A DNA stretch of 64,000 nucleotides from Sorghum bicolor (Eukaryota > Streptophyta > Magnoliopsida > Poales > Poaceae), in assembly GCF_000003195.3 (NCBI RefSeq), contig NC_012871.2, positions 51,860,843 to 51,924,842 of the forward strand. Direction: 5' to 3'. Positions 56,828 through 64,000 of this stretch are shown piece by piece. Every line of letters begins with the position of its first letter. Positions within the stretch are counted from its first letter, which is position 1. The position numbers and the translations under genes are program-made. The notes beneath the pieces were generated by a model. The model did not search any database, was not told the origin of the DNA, and saw nothing but the letters and a program-made list of their open reading frames with translations.

Positions 56828-57284
56828 GCAATCAATGTGCAATAATCAGGATTGCCAAATAGTCTTGATTGTTTAGATAGTAGATTCCTTAGATAAGTGT
56901 TCCGAAACAAGGCCACCTTATCTGAGTCTATTGCAGTTGTGGCTCTTGCTTCATTGGCAGTGGTACTAGTGGAGGCATGGTCAATGGCATGGGAATCATT
57001 AGCGAGCATAGTGGTAGTGGCGGCTCTGAAGGATATGATGAGGAAACAGAACCGTAGGGAACTGATTATTGATTGGGTCCCTTAGCTTTATGGGGAAGAA
57101 CTAAGAACTTCTATTTTATTGATGAATGATGACATGAAGCATTTGACTCTTCAATCGCATGAGTTCCACCTGTTTCTTTATATGATTCCTTTTAGTTTGT
57201 TGTTGGTACACTTGGCATCAAATGAGTGCAGTACTTGCAAGTTATGTACAATGTTAAGTGCAGAAATTATATCGAAGCAGCTCC
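56828..57284. other. Spacer between element E and PIF copy 2
   Basis: Bases 56900-57085 are open for 62 codons (ending DMMRKQNRRELIIDWVP) and could be part of an N-terminal transposase exon. I cannot confirm this. Before E inserted, this spacer together with 24383-24479 separated the two PIF copies by roughly 550 bases. Confidence 0.35.
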
Positions 57285-57438
57285 ATCTAGTGTTTTTGGG
57301 TTGCTAAAATTTGAGCATTTTTCATCTGACAATTATGCGGAAGTTCACTCATCTTATGCATAGAACAAAGAAAATGATTGGCTTGGAGTAAGCAGAGCTA
57401 TAACACTTGTCTTTTATAAAGGACTGAGACTTGCACCA

Positions 57439-58956
57439 TGTTGACACTAGCTAACACCACTTAGATACTAGGTTGTCATCCCCAGCATGGTGCCAGAGTG
57501 TACAAAGGTATTTATAAATGTAAAGGCTCTCTAGAAAATAATCTATTCTATCCGCAAGCGCACAGATAAAACACCTCATTGTAGCATTTCACCAGGATAA
57601 GTATTCCAGGTATCGTTATTTATAATTTTGCTTAAGAGAACAAAAGGGATGAAATTAAAATAAGGACAAAATCTATCAAGGCATAGACTAGAGATAAACT
57701 TGCAAGAACATGATTACTAATGAGAAACTCGTCACACAGTCACTTACTTTGGCAGGGGGTAAACCATAAAGATAATGATAATGAATTATAAGTTCATGGG
57801 TGAATAACCCAGCGATTAGAAAATAGACTACTATTCATATATGTAGGTGATGTCGGATTAGCTAGAGAATGAATTCTAAGTTATCTACTATCTACTAAGT
57901 CATAATCTACTCTAGTTATCTACAAGATCATGTATAGCATAAAAGACTCTTCATTCATGTATAAGGAACATTGCTAAAGTAAATTAGAACATCATAAGAC
58001 TTACTCCGCAATACAAGTTCTGCCTGTCCTATCAACGGAGGGAGGACTATATAAGAATCAACGAAGTTGTCACTATCGCGAACAACCACACGACCCGGCC
58101 AATAGGATACATTTGCAGGTAAACAACATCTAAGCACCATGCTCACATGTGATCTACCACTTAACTCCTTCGTGTCAAGAGCTAAGCGCTTTGCAAACTT
58201 ATACATAAACTCATTATCAATCATAACTATATCAAATATGGAACTAGAGCAAACTAAGAGCATAATAAATAGAGACATAATGTAATTAGAACAAATTATT
58301 AGAGAAAGATATGAATAATACCAATCTTTATTACCGAAGATCCAAATCTAGAGCTTAGTGCTCTACTTCTCTAATTGCTATCTAATCAAACCTCTAAACT
58401 TGAAGGATTAGGGAGTAGCTAATTCTAATTCTCTGTGGGAGAGAAGCTCTAAACCCTAACTTTGATGGCTACCTCTGATAATGATTTCTTCTCTTCTCCT
58501 CTCTCCTCCCGGGCTGGAGAGGCCTTGGTTTTATAGTCCTTTCAAGTGAATTTGGGCCGTTGGATCAAACCGACATTGATTGTATGGTTTAGATTCATCC
58601 TTTAGGTCGGTGGAGCATAGTCCCGAAAGAGAGTCCTGTTCCAACTCTAACAGGGGGCGGGCGCCCAGGTCAACTGGACGGGCGCCCAGTGCTTGGCCCC
58701 GTTCGGCCACTCTTCCTTCCCGTGGCTTCTCGAGTCTTCTAGATTGAGAAAAATTGCGCAGCACGTAATTATCTCGTTGTAAACATGACATGTGGGCCTT
58801 ATCTCCATATTTTCTGATAACCCCCTGCAGAAATAGATAAACACCAAAGCTCGCGGAATTCTGTCAGATAAAACCCTAATTCTAGATGTTTGGTGCATAT
58901 AGATCATTTTCCATGTTTATTTGATTATTAATTTTAGTACTTAAGGACCGTCAACA
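57439..58956 (-). repeat. Solo LTR of the element D family
   Basis: Starts TGTTGACACTAGC and ends GTCAACA, related to the LTRs of element D over its length but more diverged and about 130 bp longer. Perfect TSD CACCA at 57434-57438 and 58957-58961. The empty site 'acttgcaccaatata' is preserved in PIF copy 1 at about 22588. Orientation is taken from similarity to D. Confidence 0.9.
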
Positions 58957-59589
58957 CACCAATATAAGAAGAACTTCTAACAAATGTGAAAGATGAAGTG
59001 TTAGGAAATGTGCATCAAGAGTTCATTAAACTCACTCATCGGAGTGGTGTTATCAGTAGTATTACTATCAAATAGGGTTATTCTAATTAATAAAAAGATA
59101 CAAAGAGCTTGTTTTCGAATTATAATCCAATTTTAGGTGAAAATAATCGAGAATCCCACCCAAACACCCTTCATTACTTTCAGATATGTTACTAAAATGA
59201 TTGATCAAGTCAAAGAGGATGGTGCTAAAAAAAGGAGTGATGAGACTATGCTATTTTTCTAAGGTCTTTTTGTATGACTATGTTATTTTTTCTAAGATCT
59301 TTGTATGAGACAGTGTTATATAATTTGCGAACATGCTTTGTGAGACAATGCTATTTATAATTTGTCAAGTGTTGTATGTGAGAAAATATCTAATTCTTGG
59401 ATCTTTTTTGTGATACATATATTTATGAGTACATCTAGTGCTTCTAATGAAACTAATGCTATTTAAGGCGGCATACATTGCTTTGGAGTGCATGGGCACT
59501 AAAGGTAGCAAGAAAGCTGAAATTCCTATGATAGTTCAAACTATGACCGGAATCCAATGTGTTGAGATCACACTCCAAATCCAACTAAA

Positions 59590-60675
59590 TGCTATAACAT
59601 GTTTAGAATGAGAAGATCAGTTTTTGTACACCTTCATGACAATTTAGTAGAAGATTATGGCTTGACATCAAGTAGAGTATGTGTACCAAGGAAGCCTTAG
59701 TAATGTTTTTTGGCATGTGCTGCACCTCAAGTATTTAAGTAAGTGAAGAACAATTTCACCCACTCCTTAGAAACTGTTAGCAGGAAATTTACAGAGGTAC
59801 CTAAATCTGTCATGCACTTGGTTTTTGACATTGTGAGGCCTAAAGATCCATTTTATGGTTCTATACATCCTAAGCTACAAGAAGCTAGCTAGCATTGGTG
59901 CATTTTTTGATCCTATAGGTTTTGGCCTCATTTCAAAGATTGCATTGGTGCAATTGATGGAACACATATACCAGTAACTGTTCCATTAAATGAGCAATCT
60001 AAATACATTGATGGCCATGGTTATCCTTTACAAAATGTAATGGTCACTATGTCTCATATTTGTTGTCACTGGTTGGCCCGGATTTGTGCATGATAGTCGC
60101 ATCTTATTAGAAACTCTACTCTCATACAAGGAACAGTTCCCACATCCTCTCGAAGGTATGTATCATTTAAATTTTAGAGCATTTTTTGTGCAATATACAA
60201 GGATACGGGGTATTTTTAGTAACCTACAAGTACAAAATGTAGGGAAATATTATCTTGTTGATTTAAGATATCCCAATAAAAAAGGGTATCTTTCGCCATA
60301 CAAGGGAAGGTACCATGTTTCTGAATGGCAACACGGTTGTACTTCCAGTGGCATTGAAGGAGGTGTTCAATCATGCTTAATTATTCAAGTTTGAGAAATG
60401 AGGTTGAGAGGTCATTTAGAGTCCTAACGAAATGGCGCATTCTCTTGAAGATGCCCAAATATTTGGTGACTAAGCAACCAAACTTTATAGTTGCTCGTAT
60501 GGCCTTTGACAGTTTCATTGAAGACAATTCCATAAATGATGCTGATTTTCAATAACATATCTAAGAAGATGGTACTCATGGACCCGAATCCAGCTCAAGT
60601 GAAGAAAGTGGTTCTGGAGATGACACGGATATGTGCGTTATGTGTGATGCTATAACCACAAATATGGTTGGCTAA
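59590..60675 (+). pseudogene. PIF/Harbinger transposase pseudogene, copy 2
   Basis: Same gene as at 23255-24334. The first catalytic Asp is in GAIDGTHIPVTVPLNEQSKY (GAT at 59956), the second in FVHDSRILLETLLSYKEQFP (GAT at 60092) and the Glu in SLRNEVERSFRVL (GAG at 60405). The three lie in three different frames. PHPLEGMYHL and KYYLVDLRYPNKKGYLSPYK are longer intact stretches than in copy 1. MARMAFDSFIEDNSIND replaces the usual ALHNFI. It is inactive, but the two copies together cover most of the catalytic domain. Confidence 0.85.
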
Positions 60676-60722
60676 TTATGTTGTATCCATCTCAATTTGT
60701 CCAGACTTTTGTTAATTTCGTG

Positions 60723-61435
60723 AGCTGGCCTTTCATTGAAACAAGACCTTGGCACTAAGATCTATGGCGCCAAGCTTGGCGCTAGTGATGACGGTGCCAA
60801 GGTGCCTAACACGTCATTGCCACCTCTGCATCAACGCTCATGTGGTATGGGAGCTTGGCGCCAAGGTGTGTTAGCTTTATGCCAATGGCCATGGCACCAA
60901 GCCCTAGGTCTAGATTATGAGATCAAACCTCCAGGAGCGTATTTGAGAGAATCTTTCAAAAAGGGCTAAAAAATAAAAAGATGGCGGATCAATCATAAGG
61001 CCGGCTGGAGAACAAGTATTAGTTCATAGTCATATAAAGTGCACTCTAATAGACATAAATATATAGTAGATATGTCACATAAACACATGCTATATATATT
61101 CATTGTGCTGAAAAGCCATGACTGAAAGTATTGTTCACTAATTTATTGTGAGAAAATACACTGTTCATTCACTGAAATAGTATGACTCATTTCAAAGAGT
61201 AGTATTGGTCACACTGATTTTAGTTTCTTGCTCTTAACTTTTGGTATTATAGGAAAATACGAAAATGCAAACATCCAATCCACTCGATGGTCACTCTAAA
61301 CTTTTTATATAACAGAAAAATATGATTTTTTGTAATTTTAATTGAATCTGTGTCTACGCGCAAATCATAGTCAAGCTTAAGTCAAAGACTAGGTCCCTCT
61401 CTCATTCCAAAAGGCTATTACAACAAAAAAATAAT
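60723..61435. other. Spacer with TTGGCGCCAAG-type motifs
   Basis: Bases 60745-60910 carry repeated 'cttggcac', 'tggcgccaagcttggcgc', 'ggtgccaaggtgcc', 'cttggcgccaagg' and 'ggcaccaag' runs, a motif cluster that I cannot assign to a known element. The remainder is AT-rich with no supported gene. Confidence 0.4.
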
Positions 61436-61454
61436 CACTAGTACATGGGCACAC

Positions 61455-61660
61455 TATACAAGCGGTTGGTAACATATTTCTACAGGCGTTTTCCAGCACC
61501 GCCTGCGCTGGGGCCAGTAGAAATCGTCCATTTCCACAGGCGGTTGCTTGAGAGCCGCTAGTAGAAACCATTTACACATGCGGCTCTCTTAGGGAACCGC
61601 CTATGTAAATGTGCATTTACACAGGCGGTTCTCTAAGAGAGCCGCCTGTGGAAACCTATT
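61455..61660. repeat. CACTA subterminal inverted repeats
   Basis: At least eight motifs of the type AGGCGGTT / AACCGCCT are arranged as short hairpins, for example 'ttacacaggcggttctctaa' against 'gagagccgcctgtggaa' (61610-61655). In CACTA elements such repeats bind the element's own proteins. Confidence 0.8.
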
Positions 61661-61670
61661 AAAATATGTA

Positions 61671-61699
61671 TTATTAATTAATTAATTAATTATTTTATT
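61671..61699. repeat. (TTAA)n microsatellite
   Basis: About six TTAA units between the subterminal repeats and the protease gene. Confidence 0.85.
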
Positions 61700-61882
61700 G
61701 TTATTATTTAAATATATTGATATTGGTTGGTCTTCTAACATAGCAACATGCAATTTAAATACTTCATCTCATACATACATTTATATACATCAAAGTTTGG
61801 TGCTCAAAGAATAAAGTTAATTACAGAAGTATATCCATCATCACACATCATATATATATACATCAAAGTTTGTTTCTGTCCT

Positions 61883-64000
61883 CTAATAACCCTCTTTAGT
61901 AAGTTTGAGCTTACTAATCTCAGTTAGCACTCGGAACTGTGGCCTGGATAGTTGGCTTTCATCATCATGATATTCGCCTTCACGTGGAATGACATGCTTC
62001 ATGATGAACGAGCAGATGTCCTCAACTATGTTGTCTAAAGCACGTCCGTCCATGCGCTCTCCCGTCCCTTGCTTATATACCTGCAAAGAAAGTTTATAAA
62101 CATTATATATTTTATGACTTCCAACTTTAATAGACTATTACTTATATTACCTTGTCAGGGTTCCTTGCATATCGTCCGTTTTCTCTCATGTTCACGCACA
62201 AGTAATAGCCACAGAGAACAGATAAGGGTGGTTGCTTCATGCACTGTATAACAAGAGAGTGGTTATTTAATTATAGTTGCAATTGTGGTCCTATGTGTAT
62301 AATTTGTATTCATAATAGTAAATTTCTATACATACCGGCCAGTTATGTATAACCTCCAACGGTTGCCCTGGTCTCTTGGACTCGCACATTCCATGATTTA
62401 TCTTATAGAACCTGTATGCCCTATGATCTCAAATAAAATCACCATGTTATTGTCAAATTCTCACTATGCTTAAGTATGCATGCATAGCTTTACTTACAGC
62501 TCTAGCAGTTTGATGAATGGAGCATAGCTTTCTTTCAGGTAATTTGTGGAGTCTAGTACCAACACCCTTCCCTCCTTGGGATAAATGATGAAGCATATCC
62601 AGTGGTTCCTGCTCGAATTAAATCTATGATGCATTTATGCATTAGAATAGTTTAGATAGATATTTGTAAACTCACACTTACCCAAAGTGGCACGGGGCCA
62701 CCACCGCTTTCCTGTCTTGAAACTTTATTAGTGAATGTCCAATGTAGAAGGCGTATTTGGCTTCAAAATCAAGTTTCAACTTTCGGAGTTTCTCATCCTG
62801 TTCTGCACCTTCCAAACTCTGTACCTCTATGCTGTCATTCCCGATCCGGAATGTGTGCCGATCTTCGGCTATATATATTGGGCAGAGATAGGCATTCCTT
62901 TCTTCGACACAATAATTAAAGTCCAAACCAAAATACAAATCTTGTTGATCCTATAACATTCTGCAAGACAGAAGCATGTCAGATATTGAAAATTGATCCA
63001 ACTACAATGTGTGTAACTATGTAACACTTACAATGTAAATGTTGTTACGATCTGTACATCTAGCATCTCGTGGTTCATCAGTGCCCACATGTCATCAAAA
63101 GTAAGCATGCATTTGTCAGTACTCTGGCTAAGAAATGCTATTTGTGGTATGCACATGCTTATGGTGTCGATACCAGCAGAAGAGGCTCTCATGTACCAGT
63201 CATGAAACCTTATTATACCACTTGGTTTCTTCATAAGTTTGGTCCGACTGAGTAGAGGCTTTCCCCACACGTACTTTTTGGGGATATGGTTATAGTCTTC
63301 TACAGTTGGCACCTTGAATTTGACAGGAGTTATGACGTTAGGCGCCGGCACCTCTAACTTTGCTAGCTCAGAAATCTCATGCTCTTGTACTGTGGGTTTT
63401 GAAGCAATGCGTGACAAAAATCTCACTTGCCCAGCTGATTTTTTTCTTTGGCTCGTATGGTGGAATCAACTTGGGTATCAGAAATACTTTCTTCTTTGGC
63501 ACCTTTTGTGGCTCGCTTCTTGGTTCTGGATCTTTGAGTTGTGGGGAAGGGGTGGAATTGAATGGTGGTGGAGATTGTGTTGACTGTGGGGTAGAAAGAT
63601 CATGGAGAGGAGATGGTTGATGGACAGGGAAAACATGGAGAGGTGATTCTGATGGGTTAGGAAGAGACTGGGGAGGTGAAGGCGGTGGGTTAGGAAGAGG
63701 ATCGACATGAGCTGACGACTCCTGGGTGAGTGGCATCTCTTGAGAGGGTGGTGGTGTCTCCCTTAGTTGCACGTCCCTCCGAGGCCAAATGATGAAATTG
63801 TTTATCGCATGTCTTAGTTTCAAAATGTCCTCGAGACCAGGGATGTCTAAAATCTCGTCCTCATATCCTTGGACCACGGTTGATACCTCTACTCTGCATT
63901 AGACTTTAGGAATGTCAGCACCATGGTATTTAGGTCCACCTGGGATCACTTTGCCCGTGGCTACTTCCCTTGTACGATGATTGTTAATCCCATATCTTAT
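61883..64000 (-). pseudogene. C48 (Ulp1-like) cysteine protease of a CACTA element
   Basis: My exon model is complement(join(61883..62080, 62151..62243, 62336..62420, 62498..62608, 62682..about 62950, 63032..beyond 64000)) with GT-AG introns. The first exon codes for a Pro/Ser-rich region, LSRIASKPTVQEHEISELAK and DDMWALMNHEMLDVQIV. Later exons read YIGHSLIKFQDRKAVVAPCH, NHWICFIIYPKEGRVLVLDS (catalytic His and Asp), KINHGMCESKRPGQPLEV, MKQPPLSVLCGYYLC (catalytic Gln and Cys) and a C-terminal helical part ending at the stop 61883. The full triad is present. Two breaks in the long exon argue for a pseudogene: an in-frame TAA at 63899-63901 and an extra base in the T7 run at 63439-63445. Its presumed role is proteolysis of a SUMO-like or other nuclear substrate; this is unproved for transposon copies. 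Confidence 0.75.
63439..63445 (-). other. Frameshift in a T7 (A7) run of the protease gene
   Basis: On the minus strand the frame ends KKKISWASEIF.. and stops, while the other frame continues from the same point as AGQVRFLSRIASKPT. One extra A in the run explains this; slippage or a sequencing error are both possible. Confidence 0.7.

Larger units (their letters stand above)
57285..60722 (+). repeat. PIF-derived repeat, copy 2 (split by a solo LTR)
   Basis: Direct repeat of 22470-24382, interrupted at 57439-58956. It includes the shared runs 'gaagttcactcatcttatgc', 'acaaatgtgaaagatgaagt' and 'cattggtgcaattgatggaac'. A small insertion ('ttgtcttttataaaggac' near 57410) is private to this copy. 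Confidence 0.85.
61436..64000 (-). mobile_element. CACTA element, one end plus a protease gene (cut by window end)
   Basis: The end CACTAGTACATGGGC at 61436 begins the element. It is followed by closely packed inverted copies of 'acaggcggttctc..gagagccgcctgtg', the subterminal repeat style of grass CACTA (En/Spm-like) elements. A C48-type protease gene, a common passenger of these elements, reads toward this end. The transposase (TNP2-like) and the other terminus must lie beyond 64000. The candidate TSD triplet on this side is AAT, not testable here. Confidence 0.75.

Noticed and set aside
63314..63620. Plus-strand frames rich in Trp, Leu and Gly
   Set aside because: Antisense to the Pro/Ser-rich exon of the protease gene.

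Overview
Nuclear DNA of a plant, almost certainly a grass. The evidence is nested LTR retrotransposons of grass-type Tekay and Tat lineages, dense MITEs with GGCCTTGTTTAG termini, CACTA-type subterminal repeats and a maize-MuDR-like transposon. An Andropogoneae genome (sorghum or sugarcane type) is my best guess by family resemblance, not a proof. I find no intact ordinary cellular gene, rRNA, tRNA or CRISPR array. The window reads as a deep transposon nest with small relics of host genes.

Layout. 1-8147: a minus-strand Tekay-like LTR element (A) cut by the window edge; its 5' LTR holds a 2-kb solo LTR (B). 8148-10635: an exon-like relic, MITEs, and the first part of an acyl-activating-enzyme (4CL-like) pseudogene. 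10636-14668: a 4033-bp Mutator-like element (MULE) with long TIRs, a perfect 9-bp target duplication (TSD) and a five-exon transposase gene carrying one frameshift; it splits the 4CL-like pseudogene, which resumes at 14669. 15071-18407: a MITE cluster, GC-rich palindromes and an acidic-protein relic. 18559-19026: a two-exon C48-protease-like transposon relic. 19027-22470: mostly unassigned DNA with a 190-bp MULE-type MITE, a 58-bp tandem repeat and one exon-like segment. 22470-24382 and 57285-60722: two direct copies of a dead PIF/Harbinger transposase. 24480-56822: a Tat-clade gypsy element (E) that carries in its left LTR a gag-only element (D), which carries in its own LTR a Tekay-like element (C); a further solo LTR (F) sits between pol and the antisense ORF of E. 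57439-58956: a solo LTR of the D family inside PIF copy 2. 61436-64000: the end of a CACTA element with a multi-exon C48-like protease gene on the minus strand, running off the window.

Nearly every nesting step is proved by a perfect TSD: B CCCTC, MULE CCAAGCTCC, E GATAG, D AGCTC, C AGGGG, F GAACA, D-family solo LTR CACCA. Two empty sites are visible inside the window, in D's right LTR for C and in PIF copy 1 for the D-family solo LTR. The order of insertion is E, then D, then C. Elements A and C are non-autonomous relatives that lost complementary coding parts. D has an intact gag but no pol, so it would need another element's enzymes. E is heavily decayed, with many in-frame TAG codons where CAG (Gln) is expected.
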